Assembly (NCBI RefSeq): GCF_009765365.1
Contig: NZ_VTOM01000025.1
Coordinates: forward strand, 35,917 to 99,916
Direction of reading: 5' to 3'
Origin: Antarcticirhabdus aurantiaca
Lineage (GTDB): Bacteria; Pseudomonadota; Alphaproteobacteria; Rhizobiales; Rhizobiaceae
Length of the DNA: 64,000 bases
Part shown: in pieces, positions 35,622-46,739 of the stretch
How the letters are laid out: each line of letters begins with the position of its first letter
Numbering within the stretch: the first letter of the stretch is position 1
Notes under the pieces: model-generated
What the model was told of the DNA's origin: nothing
What the model saw: only the letters and a program-made list of their open reading frames with translations
Databases searched by the model: none
Made by a program: the position numbers and the translations under genes

Positions 35622-37325
35622 TCAGGCGGCGCAGCCGCTCGCCTGAAGCGTCGCCGTGCGGTTCTCGACGCTCGACAGGGTGACGGTGCAGCCGTTGCCG
35701 GCATCCACCGAAGCGCCGGGCTGGACCGTCTGCGGACCTTGCCCCACCACGTAGAGCGTCGCGCCGCTGTCGGTGATGGCGGACACGAAGATCCGCGCGG
35801 CACCGAAGGTGGCGGTCTGGCCCGTGGTGAGCTGCGCCGTGTCGCCGCCGCCGGCAGGCGCGGCGGGAGCACCGGCAGCAGGCGCCGCGGCCGGTTGCGG
35901 GGCGGCGGCCGGGGCAGGGGCCGGGGCCGGGGCCGGTGCAGGCGCCGGAGCGGCTGCAGGCGCCGCGACCGCTGCCGCTGCCGGAGCGGGCGCCGGAGCC
36001 GGAGCCGCGGACGCTGCGGCGGTGTCGCCGCAGCCCTGCAGGGTCGCCGTGCCTTCGCCGACGGCGACGAGCGTGACGGTGCATCCGTTGGCGTCGATCG
36101 TGCCGCCGGTCTGGACGGACTGGCGGCTGCCGCCGGGCAAGAACAGCGTGGCGCCGCCGTCGATGAGGCCGGACAGGAACACGCTGGATTCGCCGAACCG
36201 TGCGGTCCCGCCGACGGGAACGGTCTGGCCTTCGCCGCTGGCCGCGGGAGCCGCCGCCGCAGCAGGGGCGGGAGAGATTGCCGGAGCGGCCGGGGCGGGG
36301 GCCGGGGCAGCGGCAGCAGGCGCCGGAGCCGGAGCGGCCTGTTCAGATCCGCCGGCGGGCGCGGCGCCGTCGCAGCCGGACGCGGCGAGCGTCGCCGTGC
36401 TGCCCTCGATGCTCTGGACGGTCACCGTGCAGCCGTTGCCGACGTCCAGCGACTGGCCGACGGCGACGGGCTTGCGGCCGCCGTCCTGCGTGAACAACGT
36501 CGCGGTGCCGTCGCGCACGCCCGACAGGAAGACGCTCGTCGAGCCGAAGGTCGCGCTCTGACCGGTCGACAGGCTGGCGGTCGCGCCGCCCGCCGTGGGG
36601 GGCGCGGCAGCGGCTGGAGCGGCCGGAGCCGCCGCCTGCTGCTGAGGCGCCGGAGCGGCCGGGGCGGCGGGCGCCGGTGCGGCAGCCGAATCGGACGCGC
36701 CGCAACCCTCCGGCTTCAGGAAGGCCGCCGGGCCCGCGACGCCGGCGAGGGTCACCGAGCAGCCCGGGCCGACCTCGACGGACGCGCCGGAGGCCAGCGG
36801 GCTCGGCTGGCCGCCCGAGACCGACACCGTGGCGCCGGACCCCTCGACGGAGTCGAGCTGGATGCGAGCCGAGCCGAACACGGCCCCCTGGCCGGCGAGA
36901 AGGATCGCGCCGCCCGGTCCGATGGTGCCGGCCAGGCTCTCGAAGGCGCCGCCGGCGGAGGCCGGACGAGTGACGAGCTCAGCCACCGATTGCTGGAGCG
37001 GGGCGAGCCCCTGCGCCATCGCGCCGGCCTGTGCGTCGACCTTGGCGTTCAAAGCGTCGAGACGCGCGACGAGGTCGGTGGTGGCCTGCGCGACGAGCGG
37101 CTGGACGGCGGCCGCGGGATCGGTTGGCGGGGACGCGGCGAGCTGCGCCACCTGGCCTTCAACCGCCTGGACGCGCGTCGACACGTCGCCGATCGGGCCC
37201 TGCAGCGCGTCGATGCGCTGGCTCAGCTCCTCCTGCGCGTCGTCGATGTCCGGCCCCATGAGCCAGCCGATCAGCAGGCCGACGAAGCCCGCCACGACGA
37301 GCGGAATGAACTTGGAACCACCCAT
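35622..37325 (-). CDS. Unknown envelope protein with four cysteine-pair repeats
   Basis: The 567-residue protein has an N-terminal transmembrane helix (FIPLVVAGFVGLLIGWLMG), a coiled-coil region (about 25-130, ELSQRIDALQGPIGDVSTRV and similar), then four beta-rich repeats of about 70 residues at roughly 138-208, 249-318, 365-432 and 497-567. Each repeat has a TATFG-like start, an inner GCTVTL cysteine and a terminal SGC cysteine. Pro/Ala-rich linkers of 40, 46 and 64 residues separate them. Disulfide formation within each repeat in the periplasm is an inference. I do not recognise a named family. GGGAGGA precedes the ATG at 37325; an upstream frame to 37385 is shadow. Confidence 0.8.
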   Translation of the reverse strand: MGGSKFIPLVVAGFVGLLIGWLMGPDIDDAQEELSQRIDALQGPIGDVSTRVQAVEGQVAQLAASPPTDPAAAVQPLVAQATTDLVARLDALNAKVDAQAGAMAQGLAPLQQSVAELVTRPASAGGAFESLAGTIGPGGAILLAGQGAVFGSARIQLDSVEGSGATVSVSGGQPSPLASGASVEVGPGCSVTLAGVAGPAAFLKPEGCGASDSAAAPAPAAPAAPAPQQQAAAPAAPAAAAPPTAGGATASLSTGQSATFGSTSVFLSGVRDGTATLFTQDGGRKPVAVGQSLDVGNGCTVTVQSIEGSTATLAASGCDGAAPAGGSEQAAPAPAPAAAAPAPAPAAPAISPAPAAAAAPAASGEGQTVPVGGTARFGESSVFLSGLIDGGATLFLPGGSRQSVQTGGTIDANGCTVTLVAVGEGTATLQGCGDTAAASAAPAPAPAPAAAAVAAPAAAPAPAPAPAPAPAPAAAPQPAAAPAAGAPAAPAGGGDTAQLTTGQTATFGAARIFVSAITDSGATLYVVGQGPQTVQPGASVDAGNGCTVTLSSVENRTATLQASGCAA

Positions 37326-37515
37326 AAACGAAGATCCTCCCGAGATCCGTGATCGGTGCCCGCCAATCGGGAGGGAGGGGAACACTTGGAACCGGCTCCG
37401 TCAACACGCCCAAAGGCCGAGGCCGCGAGTTGGGCGCTGACGGGGCGACCGGATCGGCCTAAAAGGGCGCCGCGGTCCCGAATCGGGTCCCGACGCGGAA
37501 AGGAGCCGAGCCACC

Positions 37516-38265
37516 ATGCCCGCCGAACTGTCCGTCAATCTCAACGCCATCGCCATGCTGCGCAACCGCCGGGATCTGCCCTGGCCGAGCGTCACCGACC
37601 TCGGTCGCCAAGCGCTCGCGGCCGGCGCGCACGGGCTGACGGTCCATCCGCGGCCCGACCAGCGGCATATCCGCTTCTCCGACCTGCCGGAGATCCGCGC
37701 GCTGATCGACTCGGAATTCCCGCAGGCCGAGTTCAACATCGAAGGCTATCCGAGCGACGACTTCATCGACCTCGCTTTGTCCGTGAGGCCGGAACAGGTG
37801 ACGCTGGTGCCGGACGACCCGGCGCAGGCGACCTCCGACCACGGGTGGGACTTTGCCGCGCATGGCGACCTCCTGAAGCCCGTGGTCGCGCGGCTGAAGG
37901 GAGAGGGCGTGCGCGTCAGCCTCTTCGCCGACGCCCTTCCCGAGACGATGCCGGCGGCAGCAGCGACGGGTGCCGACCGCATCGAGCTCTACACCGGTCC
38001 CTATGCCGGCTTCTTCGACGATCCGGCGGGGGCAGAGCGCGAGGCCGCGTGGCTTGGCGAAACGGCCGCCGCTGCGGCCGGGCTCGGCCTCGGCGTCAAT
38101 GCCGGGCACGATCTGACGGTCGCCAACCTGCCGCTGCTCGTCCGGCATATTCCCGGTCTCGCCGAGGTGTCGATCGGCCACGGGCTGACCGCCGACGCGC
38201 TGGAATACGGCATGGCGGAAACGGTGCGTCGCTTCCGGCGCGCCCTCGGCCACGCACGGGCATAG
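37516..38265 (+). CDS. pdxJ: Pyridoxine 5'-phosphate synthase
   Basis: PdxJ condenses 1-deoxy-D-xylulose 5-phosphate with 3-amino-2-oxopropyl phosphate to make pyridoxine 5'-phosphate. The 249-residue TIM barrel has the start [20 protein letters not shown], the active-site HPRPDQRHI motif, [27 protein letters not shown] with the catalytic region, and [23 protein letters not shown] precedes the ATG. It stands alone, followed by a TetR gene on the same strand. Confidence 0.95.
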   Translation: MPAELSVNLNAIAMLRNRRDLPWPSVTDLGRQALAAGAHGLTVHPRPDQRHIRFSDLPEIRALIDSEFPQAEFNIEGYPSDDFIDLALSVRPEQVTLVPDDPAQATSDHGWDFAAHGDLLKPVVARLKGEGVRVSLFADALPETMPAAAATGADRIELYTGPYAGFFDDPAGAEREAAWLGETAAAAAGLGLGVNAGHDLTVANLPLLVRHIPGLAEVSIGHGLTADALEYGMAETVRRFRRALGHARA

Positions 38266-38313
38266 GTCGCTTCGACAGGGGGCTTGCGAGCGGCGGCGAA
38301 GCCGGCTAGAGAG

Positions 38314-38336
38314 CCGTACCGTAACGTACGGTACGG
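38314..38336. promoter_or_regulatory. Perfect 23-bp palindromic operator before the TetR gene
   Basis: CCGTACCGT and ACGGTACGG are perfect inverted arms around AACGT, 17 bases before the TetR ATG. Size and position fit a TetR-family autoregulatory operator. Confidence 0.7.
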
Positions 38337-38352
38337 TTGTTCCGGGGGCTGG

Positions 38353-40049
<1,697 letters not shown>

Positions 40050-40075
40050 GCCTGACGGCAGATCGCGACGAACGA

Positions 40076-40105
40076 CGGGGCGCCCTTGCGGCGCCCCGTT
40101 TCGTT
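40076..40105 (+). terminator. Intrinsic terminator after ilvC
   Basis: CGGGGCGCC (40076-40084) pairs with GGCGCCCCG (40090-40098) around a 5-base loop, followed by TTTCGTT, 27 bases after the ilvC stop. Confidence 0.75.
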
Positions 40106-40183
40106 GCTGCGACAGGATTCACGCCCTTTTAATGTCCTCCGCATCTAATCGGCGAGCCGGAACTGACAACGGAGGGCCGGGCC

Positions 40184-40657
40184 ATGTCGGCTCAGACTCT
40201 GCATTCTCCCGAAGGCTCAGACGCCGCCGACGATTCCGAGCGCCGCGTGGCGCAGCGTTTCCGCACGCTCAAGCGCGCCAAGATCCTGTTCAACAACAAC
40301 TTCTCCACCTTCGACTGCATCGTGCGAAACATTTCGGCGACGGGCGCGCTCCTGACGCTGGACGAGGCCGTGCATCTGCCGCGCGAGTTCAACATCCGGA
40401 TCGGCGAGGAGAAGACCGTCCACTTCGCCAAGCTGGTCTACCGCCGCGGCATGTTCGCCGGCATCCACTTCCTCGACGCGGATGCGAGCGCGCCGGCCGA
40501 GGAGGCGCATGTCCGCCCGGCCGCCGCGGAGCACGTCGCCCAGTCCTCAGCCTTTCCCGCCGCGGCCCTCCCGCCCGGCCAGATCCGTCGCATCGAGCCC
40601 GAGATCCTGCCGCTCGCCCTCCGCCGCGCCGCGCCCTGGGCCCGCTTCGGCGCCTGA
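40184..40657 (+). CDS. PilZ domain protein
   Basis: The 157-residue soluble protein carries a PilZ domain in about residues 18-100: RRVAQRFRTLKRAKILFN with the RxxxR element, VRNISATGALLTLDEAV as the variant of DxSxxG, and FAGIHFLDAD. The Asp of the D/NxSxxG motif is Asn here, which is accepted in several c-di-GMP receptors. The C-terminal 55 residues are Ala/Pro-rich and look disordered. It is a candidate receptor for the cyclic di-GMP made by the cyclases in this window. GGAGGG precedes the ATG. Confidence 0.85.
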   Translation: MSAQTLHSPEGSDAADDSERRVAQRFRTLKRAKILFNNNFSTFDCIVRNISATGALLTLDEAVHLPREFNIRIGEEKTVHFAKLVYRRGMFAGIHFLDADASAPAEEAHVRPAAAEHVAQSSAFPAAALPPGQIRRIEPEILPLALRRAAPWARFGA

Positions 40658-41074
40658 TCGCTAGCCGCATACGCATTGGTTCGGCTGCGCCTGCAAACGA
40701 CGCAATGCGGATTGCCGCGAAGGGCAACGAGCCGATCGTGCTCTTCGGTGACCTGCAACACTCGGAAGTTTGTCCTCGCACAGATCGCGAGAGCTTCTCT
40801 CGTACGGCAGTCGATGATCGCACAGGATCCGGAACGGCCGATCGGCTCCGACATCGGCAGTGGAGATCAACGCTGATCATCCGCATGGCGAAGCGTCCAG
40901 GACAGTGGTGACCGAGGCTGCCGCGAAGGGGCGCTGGCGCACACGAAGCACCGGGGTTTCATAAGTTCCGGTTACAAGCTCTGCGCAAGTCAAACGCGAC
41001 AAGTTGCTCGACAAACGACTTTCCCTTCCTAAAGGCGAAGCCCCGGCCGAGACCGGCTCGCCGCCGCCTCCACG
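40658..41074. other. Intergenic region without a supportable gene
   Basis: About 420 bases. GC content looks lower than in the flanking genes, and several short frames exist on both strands, but none has both a good ribosome site and protein-like composition. The promoter of the binding protein/chemoreceptor operon should lie near 40960-41060. Confidence 0.4.
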
Positions 41075-41089
41075 ATGATCGGAGCTCCC

Positions 41090-42013
41090 GTGTCGCGCCT
41101 TCTCGCCGTGCTTGTTCTGCAAGCAGCCCTGATGACCCATGCGAGCGCCCAGACGATCGGGCTCGCCATGCCCAGAACCGACGATCCGTTCCGCGCCGTG
41201 ATCGGCGGCAGTGTCGAGGCGGCGGCGGCCGCGGCCGGCCTGAAGCTCGCCAAGACCGATGCGCAGAACGATCCCGGCCTGCAGGTCGAGAACGTGCGCC
41301 AGCTCATCAAGGACGGGGTGGCGAGCTTGGTCGTCCTGGGCGGCGACTCCAAGGCCGAAGTCGAGATCGCCCGCCTCGCTCGCGCCGCCGACGTTCCGCT
41401 CGTCTTCGTCAACCACATGCCAAGCGACGAGGTGCTCGGCGGCCAGGTCGTCTATGTCGGCTCGAACGAGGTCGAATCCGGCACGCTTCAGGCCGAGGAG
41501 ACCTGCCGCCTGATGGGCGGCCGCGGCACGGCCGTGATCATGATCGGCGAGTTGAACCATCCCGCGGCCCGGATGCGCACGCTGGACGTTCACGAGGTCT
41601 TCTCGCGGCCGGACTGCCGCGGCATCGAGATCCTGGAAGAACAGAGCGCCAACTGGGATCGCGCCGAGGGCAAGGCCCTTCTTGAGGCCTTCCTCGACGG
41701 CGGGCTGAAGCCGGACGCGGTGATCGCCAACAACGACGAGATGGCGCTCGGTGCGATCCAGGCGGCGAAGGAAGCCGGCATCAAGCCGATCGTCGCGGGC
41801 ATCGACGCGACCGACGACGCGCTGGCCGCCATGGTGGCCGGCGACCTCAGCCTGTCCGTGCTCCAGGACGGCAAGGCGCAGGGCGCCCTCGGCCTCGAGC
41901 TGGCGCGCCAGATGGCAGCCGGCAAGAGCGTCGACACGCTCAATTGGATCCCCTTCAGCCTCGTGCGCTCCGGCGACGCGGCCGCCCTCGCCGCCAAGCG
42001 CGCCCAGAACTGA
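41090..42013 (+). CDS. Periplasmic sugar-type binding protein
   Basis: The protein is a two-lobed periplasmic binding protein of the Peripla_BP_4 (ribose/galactose/xylose) group. A signal peptide ends near THASA-QTIG, then [20 protein letters not shown] begins the first lobe, with [45 protein letters not shown] and [13 protein letters not shown] following. The GTG at 41090 has GGAG at good spacing; an ATG at 41075 is also possible. No ABC permease or ATPase is near. The next gene, 26 bases away, is a chemoreceptor, so the protein likely presents its ligand to that receptor. Confidence 0.85.
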   Translation: MSRLLAVLVLQAALMTHASAQTIGLAMPRTDDPFRAVIGGSVEAAAAAAGLKLAKTDAQNDPGLQVENVRQLIKDGVASLVVLGGDSKAEVEIARLARAADVPLVFVNHMPSDEVLGGQVVYVGSNEVESGTLQAEETCRLMGGRGTAVIMIGELNHPAARMRTLDVHEVFSRPDCRGIEILEEQSANWDRAEGKALLEAFLDGGLKPDAVIANNDEMALGAIQAAKEAGIKPIVAGIDATDDALAAMVAGDLSLSVLQDGKAQGALGLELARQMAAGKSVDTLNWIPFSLVRSGDAAALAAKRAQN

Positions 42014-42039
42014 CACAGCAGGAACCGGCGACTCAAGCC

Positions 42040-44130
42040 ATGCGCATCAGCACCCGTCTCATCGGCTCGTTCGGAGCCGTTCTCGTCCTCACCTCCGCCA
42101 TCGGTTACCTCGGCATCCAGAAGCTGTCCGAAGGCAACGAGCGCATGAATGCCTTCATCGGCGGCCCCTTCGGCCGCAGCGCCGTCCTCACCGACCTGCG
42201 CAGCAACGTCGCCGAAGCGCAGCAGGCGGCGAGCAACGCCATCATGTCGTCTGACGACGGTCGGATCGCGTCGGAACGCGAGAACTACGATCGCATCTTC
42301 GGCACCGTGATCGAGCGGATCGACGCCTACCGCGCCAGCGGCACGCCCGTGGCGCATGCCGACATCGACGCCCTCAAGGCGGACCTCCAGCGCTTCGACA
42401 CGCTGACGCGCCAAGCCGTCGAGCTCGCCGCGCGCAACGAGGAAACCCGGGCCGGCGAGCTGAACAGGCAGTCCATCCAGCCGATCGGCGACCGCCTCGA
42501 ACTCTCGATCGGCAGCCTGCGCGACGAGATCGTGCTTCTCGGCGGGCCCGAGACCACGGTCACGATCGCCGGCCAGCTGCGGGCCGACATCCCCGGCTAC
42601 CGACGCATTCTGACACGCGCCCTGAACGAGACCGACGAGGCGGAGCTTCAGCAGCTCGCCGAGCGCGCGAAGGGCGCAGTCGCCTCCGTCGACGGCAAAC
42701 TCGACCGTCTGGCGAAAGCTCTCGTGATCGCGAAAGTGGAGCCGCCCGCCCTCGGCCGTGTCCAGCGCCTGTGGAGCGAGCTCAAGCCGCCCGCGGAGCA
42801 GTATCTCGATCACGGACTCGCCAATTCGACGTTCCGCGCCGCGCAGATCGTCCAGAACGACATCATGCCGCTCTCCACGAGCATCAAGGGCGAGCTGATC
42901 CGCTTCGCAGAGGCGGAGAAGGCCGCGGCGGAAACCGTCGCGACGGGCAATAACGAGGCCTTCCTGTCCACGCGCGCGCTGCTGATCGGCTTCGGCATCG
43001 CGGCGGTGATCCTGGGCGCGGCGGCGGCGATTTGGATGGCGTTCTCGCTGGTCCGGGGCCTGCGGCGCTCGCTCGACCTCGCCGAAACCATCGGCTCGGG
43101 CGACCTGACGCGGACGGTGGACGCCAGGGGCCGCGACGAGCTGGGCGATTTGGAGCGCGCCATGAACCGGATGAGCGCCAAGCTGTCGGAGATCGTGGGG
43201 GGCGTCCTGGGCTCCGCTGGCCAAGTGGCGTCCGGTTCGGCCCTGTCGGCGCAGACGGCCGAGCAGCTCTCCTCCGGCTCGACCGAGCAGGCGGCGGCTT
43301 CCGAGCAGGCCTCGGCCGCCGTCGAGGAGATGACGGCGAACGTTCGCCAGAACGCCGACAACGCCGCCCAGACCGAGAAGATCGCCGCCCAGGCCAACGT
43401 CAACGCCGAGAAGACCGGCACCGCCGTCGCCCAGTCGGTGGAAGCCATGCGCACTATCGCCGAGAAGATCACCGTGGTGCAGGAGATCGCCCGCCAGACC
43501 GATCTCCTGGCGCTGAACGCCGCGATCGAGGCCGCCCGCGCCGGCTCTCACGGCAAGGGCTTCGCGGTGGTCGCTTCGGAAGTGAGGAAGCTCGCCGAGC
43601 GCAGCCAACAGGCGGCGGCCGAGATCGGCGAGCTGTCGGTGTCGACGCTGCAGGTGTCGGAGGAAGCGGGCGAGATGCTGCAGCGGCTCGTTCCCGACAT
43701 TCGCCGCACGGCCGAGCTGGTGGGCGAGATCTCGGCGGCCTGCCGCGAGCAGTCGATCGGCATCGAGCAGATCAACCAGGCCATCCAGCAGCTCGATCAG
43801 GTGACGCAAGCCAACGCGGGCGCCGCCAACGAGATGACCGCGACGGCGGGCGAGCTGTCGGCCGAGGCCGAGGCCCTCAACGAGCGCGCCGGCTTCTTCC
43901 GGATCGACACGGAGACGCCGGCCGCGGTTGCGACCCGGCCGCAGACGCCGCGTGCCGCGGCGCCGGCTCCGGCTTCCTCTGCCGCCCCGGCCCGCCAGGA
44001 CGTTCGCGCGCTTCAGGCGCGGGTGAGCGGCTTCCAGCCGGCGCGCCGCCCGGCGGCGCCCGCCCGCGGCGTCGCGCTCGACCTCGACAGCGGCAACGAC
44101 GATGCCGGCTTCGAGCGCATGAGCGGCTGA
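42040..44130 (+). CDS. Methyl-accepting chemotaxis protein
   Basis: The 696-residue receptor has a transmembrane helix near the N-terminus ([16 protein letters not shown]), a large helical periplasmic sensor (about 30-300), a second helix ([20 protein letters not shown]), a HAMP region ([20 protein letters not shown]) and a signalling hairpin with the tip near [20 protein letters not shown]. The C-terminus is an Ala/Pro-rich tail without a recognisable CheR/CheB-binding pentapeptide. It lies 26 bases after a periplasmic binding protein gene, and the two probably form one sensing unit. The ligand is unknown; a sugar is a guess from the binding-protein family. Confidence 0.92.
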   Translation: MRISTRLIGSFGAVLVLTSAIGYLGIQKLSEGNERMNAFIGGPFGRSAVLTDLRSNVAEAQQAASNAIMSSDDGRIASERENYDRIFGTVIERIDAYRASGTPVAHADIDALKADLQRFDTLTRQAVELAARNEETRAGELNRQSIQPIGDRLELSIGSLRDEIVLLGGPETTVTIAGQLRADIPGYRRILTRALNETDEAELQQLAERAKGAVASVDGKLDRLAKALVIAKVEPPALGRVQRLWSELKPPAEQYLDHGLANSTFRAAQIVQNDIMPLSTSIKGELIRFAEAEKAAAETVATGNNEAFLSTRALLIGFGIAAVILGAAAAIWMAFSLVRGLRRSLDLAETIGSGDLTRTVDARGRDELGDLERAMNRMSAKLSEIVGGVLGSAGQVASGSALSAQTAEQLSSGSTEQAAASEQASAAVEEMTANVRQNADNAAQTEKIAAQANVNAEKTGTAVAQSVEAMRTIAEKITVVQEIARQTDLLALNAAIEAARAGSHGKGFAVVASEVRKLAERSQQAAAEIGELSVSTLQVSEEAGEMLQRLVPDIRRTAELVGEISAACREQSIGIEQINQAIQQLDQVTQANAGAANEMTATAGELSAEAEALNERAGFFRIDTETPAAVATRPQTPRAAAPAPASSAAPARQDVRALQARVSGFQPARRPAAPARGVALDLDSGNDDAGFERMSG

Positions 44131-44149
44131 TGTTTCCGGCATGTCTTTG

Positions 44150-44566
44150 GACTTCGGGCGGACCGCATGATTCACCTGAGGTGAGATAGTCTCTCAGTCC
44201 ACGCGCAGCTTCGAACGCAACGAGTCCGTCCCATCTACGATCAATCGTCGAAGGTGCGGACTCGTCTTCCAGCCTGTCCCTCCACCATGCGGTGTGCATC
44301 GGCACGGCCAGTTCGGGCGACCCGATGCCGGCGCACAGATCGATGATGCGCCCGGTTCCCACCGCGATCGCGACGCTGTCGGCGAAGCTTATCGGCCTAA
44401 AGAAGGCGTCGGGCGCTGAGTTGATCTGCTCAGCGCGCTCCGGCCAATTGTCGAGGGTGAAATGACGCTCGTCATCCGTCGGCACAGCCTTTTCCAGGAG
44501 GTCAATGGCTTCGGCGTGCTGCTTCAACGGCTTCCTGGTGAGCTTGGCCTTCAGCCAGCCCTCCAC
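44150..44566 (-). pseudogene. Remnant of a phage-type SAM-dependent methyltransferase
   Basis: The frame starts at GTG 44566 (EGWLKAKLTRKPLKQHAEAI) and contains DAFFRPISFADSVAIAV and the SAM-binding motif GRIIDLCAGIG (about residues 73-82), the N-terminal half of methyltransferases common in alphaproteobacterial prophages. After this motif the sequence loses the expected strands, and the frame runs on into the antisense of the chemoreceptor gene to 43877 without a natural end. I therefore treat it as truncated. Its start overlaps the end of a small frame upstream. Location beside tRNA-Lys supports a decayed insertion. Confidence 0.55.
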
Positions 44567-44765
44567 TTGCCGCGCGCAAGACGATCGATCTCAGCTCGGC
44601 CCTTCTCGCTGGGCTGAAGGAAGCCATGTCCTGGTGGGTAAATTGACCAGATGGCGCAGCCGCAGCGAATGAGATCGCAGGTCGGGCGCGACCGGCCGCT
44701 GACCTCGACACCGTCCCCGACGGCGGCGCTCAGCAGTTCGATTTGCGGAATGGTGAGTCCCGTCA
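44551..44765 (-). CDS. Small phage-like protein, CTG start or decayed ATG
   Basis: The frame reads LTGLTIPQIELLSAAVGDGV, then a cysteine-bearing TCDLIRCGCAIWSIYPPG and ends LARGKWRAG (71 codons). The only initiator-like codon near the N-terminus is CTG at 44765, with GGAGG 5 bases upstream and an in-frame TAG directly before the CTG. Either CTG is used, or an ATG has mutated. The stop at 44551 overlaps the GTG of the methyltransferase remnant, as in compact phage operons. The family is not recognised. Confidence 0.45.
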
Positions 44766-44912
44766 GCTAGGCCTCCGGGAGACGCCGGATGGAGAGCGGG
44801 CCGCGGACAGAACAGAACGGGAGTTAAAAATCGCAGGGTAGGATCGGAAACCGCTGGACGGCACGTCAGCACGTCGGTGGAGCCGGGAGTAGTATGTCTC
44901 AGCGGTTTGGAA

Positions 44913-44988
<76 letters not shown>

Positions 44989-45038
44989 GGAACGCCTTCG
45001 GCGCTGCGTCGGCTGGCCATCGCCCGTCGACAAGCGGG

Positions 45039-45067
45039 GTTCTAGAGGCCCGATCGCGGCTTGTCCA
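45039..45067 (-). promoter_or_regulatory. Predicted promoter of tRNA-Lys
   Basis: On the minus strand TGGACA (45067-45062) and TAGAAC (45044-45039) are 17 bases apart, about 50 bases before the tRNA 5' end. Confidence 0.55.
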
Positions 45068-45206
45068 GCGGGAAAATGGGGGCGGCACGGAAAAGTTGGA
45101 CGGCAGCTTGTTGGCTGGCCGGGCGGCGGCTTCGATTTAAGGAAGCCGAAGAAGGGCAGGGGTTAGTATCGGGGACCCGCCTTGTCCGTTCGAGGATCGA
45201 TCGCCG

Positions 45207-45575
45207 ATGCTTGCCGCCCGTCTCGTCGCCGCCGCCTTGCTCCTCGGCCTCGGAGGGGCCGCGCACGCGGTGGAGCTTCCCCAGCGCGATCCGACGGAGG
45301 AATGCCGCAGTCAGGCGGCCTATGACGCCGCGACCTATAGCTTCGACGAAGCCGTCGAGGCCGGGCGCTGCGTGAGCGTCGCGCAGGACTACTACGACGC
45401 CTTGAGGCAGGATTGGTCGAGCGTCCCGGAGGCCGTCCAGGCGGCCTGCATCGAGTCCGTCGATGCCGAGCACACGATCAACACGCTGTTCTACTGGAGC
45501 CTCTACCAGTGCGTCGACGCCAGCCGCGACGGCGGCCCGGTCGCAAATGCCAGCTTCCGATTCGACGGGCCGTGA
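45207..45575 (+). CDS. Hypothetical secreted protein with four or more cysteines
   Basis: The 122-residue protein has a clear signal peptide (MLAARLVAAALLLGLGGAAH, cleavage near AHAVE) and an acidic mature part with cysteines in EECRSQAAYD, AGRCVSVAQDYY, QAACIESVD and YQCVDASRDG. The even number and spacing suggest two disulfides in the periplasm. The family is not recognised. It stands alone near tRNA-Lys. Confidence 0.6.
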   Translation: MLAARLVAAALLLGLGGAAHAVELPQRDPTEECRSQAAYDAATYSFDEAVEAGRCVSVAQDYYDALRQDWSSVPEAVQAACIESVDAEHTINTLFYWSLYQCVDASRDGGPVANASFRFDGP

Positions 45576-45967
45576 TCCCGGCCACTTCGGCGAATGGTTG
45601 GCCGCGGCGTGAGCGATGGCGGAAGCGCGGCGCGCGCTTCTTGGCCCGTTGATCGGTGGGGGCCTGAGGACGGAGTGCGCCGAGCGGGATGAACAGCCAG
45701 GGCGCCAGGGCGCACTGCTCGGCGATCGAGATCTGGCTGAGGTGGTTGAGGACGACGCCGTATTTGCGGGGATGAGCCGGGCCGCAGCCATCGGGAAGGT
45801 GATCCTCCGCGCCTTGCGGGACGGCGCGGCATCGATGAGCGCGTGGGAAATCAAGGAGTTAAAGCGCAGTCGGCGCGGCATCGTCCGTCGTTCGCTCATT
45901 CCATAGCGTTTGCCGGTCGACGCGGCCTGGGTTACGGGGAGAAGCGACGCGCGGCTCGGAGGTGCGG
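45576..45967. other. Region without a convincing gene
   Basis: About 390 bases. A plus-strand frame (45616-45906) and an overlapping minus-strand frame are open, but both look like chance frames in GC-rich DNA (no ribosome site, mixed composition). The segment could hold a degraded gene. Confidence 0.35.
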
Positions 45968-46276
45968 GTGACCCCTGACGAACATGCCAGATTGATCAAG
46001 ATCGCCGGCCTTCTCGCGTCCGACAGCGACGGGGAGCGTGCCAGCGCCGCAGCGCATGCCAGCGAGATCCTGCGGCGCAACGGGCTGACATGGGAGCAGG
46101 CGCTGGCCTCACTGCCCGTGGAGATGCCGTTCCAGTCCGATACGATCTCCGTCGAGCCCTTGGCCGGCGACGAAGTGACCCGGCTGCGCAGCGAACTGGC
46201 GACCAGCGAAGCGCTGCGCCATGCCATGGCCGAGGAGCTGATGGCGAGCCGTCCGGCTCAGGACAGCACGTACTGA
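45968..46276 (+). CDS. Hypothetical 102-residue protein, DUF2786-like N-terminus
   Basis: The protein starts at GTG 45968 with GGAGG just upstream (a second GTG at 45962 overlaps that site). The first half, DEHARLIKIAGLLASDSDGE with RASAAAHASEILRRNGLTWE, resembles the small helical DUF2786-type motif in which a protein counts down to a resting state of unknown meaning. The second half is a charged helix. The role is unknown. No membrane segment. Confidence 0.55.
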   Translation: MTPDEHARLIKIAGLLASDSDGERASAAAHASEILRRNGLTWEQALASLPVEMPFQSDTISVEPLAGDEVTRLRSELATSEALRHAMAEELMASRPAQDSTY

Positions 46277-46313
46277 AGGCTGAAGGCGTCGTGCCGGCCG
46301 GGGAAGGGTGGCG

Positions 46314-46532
46314 TCAGATCAGGCCCTTGCGGATCGCGATGTTGACGGCGTGGACCCGGTTGCGGGCCGACAGGGTCGCGCGTGCATCCTCGATGAGATC
46401 GATCACGCCTCGCTCGCTCAAGTAGAGCTCGGCGGCGATCTGACCGATCGTTCGGCCTTCCGCCAGAAGGCTGAAGCAACGGCGCATCTGAGGTGACAGG
46501 GACCCATCCGGACTTTCAAGCGGCTGCGCCAT
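46314..46532 (-). CDS. Single-domain LuxR-type HTH regulator
   Basis: The 72-residue protein is only a LuxR/GerE helix-turn-helix: LSPQMRRCFSLLAEGRTIGQ, then IAAELYLSERGVIDLIEDAR and HAVNIAIRKGLI. It has no receiver or sensing domain. GGAGGG lies 7 bases before the ATG. The 200 bases upstream contain an unusually AT-rich patch around 46576-46592 (TACTACTATAAATT), a likely promoter. A second protein of the same kind is encoded 200 bases away. Confidence 0.72.
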   Translation of the reverse strand: MAQPLESPDGSLSPQMRRCFSLLAEGRTIGQIAAELYLSERGVIDLIEDARATLSARNRVHAVNIAIRKGLI

Positions 46533-46739
46533 GAATCGCCCTCCATCCCGGCTGACCCTACATAAGCCGGGCTACCATACTACTATAAATTTTGTGGGCG
46601 TGACCTGATCGCGGGAGGCTGGCGTGACTTCCCGTGCCCGAGTGAGGCAGGATGTCTTATCGGCACGCCGATTATCGTGCTGCAGGGGCGAAGATGGACG
46701 GCGGCAGCTCACAGTCGAGACGCCTTGGCGGATCAACCT

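Noticed and set aside
35841..36015. Simple-sequence DNA repeat inside the four-repeat protein gene
   Set aside because: The GC-rich reiteration encodes the Pro/Ala linker and has no sign of a CRISPR array or mobile element.
43877..44150. C-terminal continuation of the methyltransferase frame into the chemoreceptor gene
   Set aside because: It is the antisense of chemoreceptor coding sequence and rich in Arg/Cys, so it is not a natural C-terminus.
45616..45906. Plus-strand 96-codon frame between the secreted protein and the DUF2786-like gene
   Set aside because: No ribosome site and no recognisable motif; the opposite strand is equally open.
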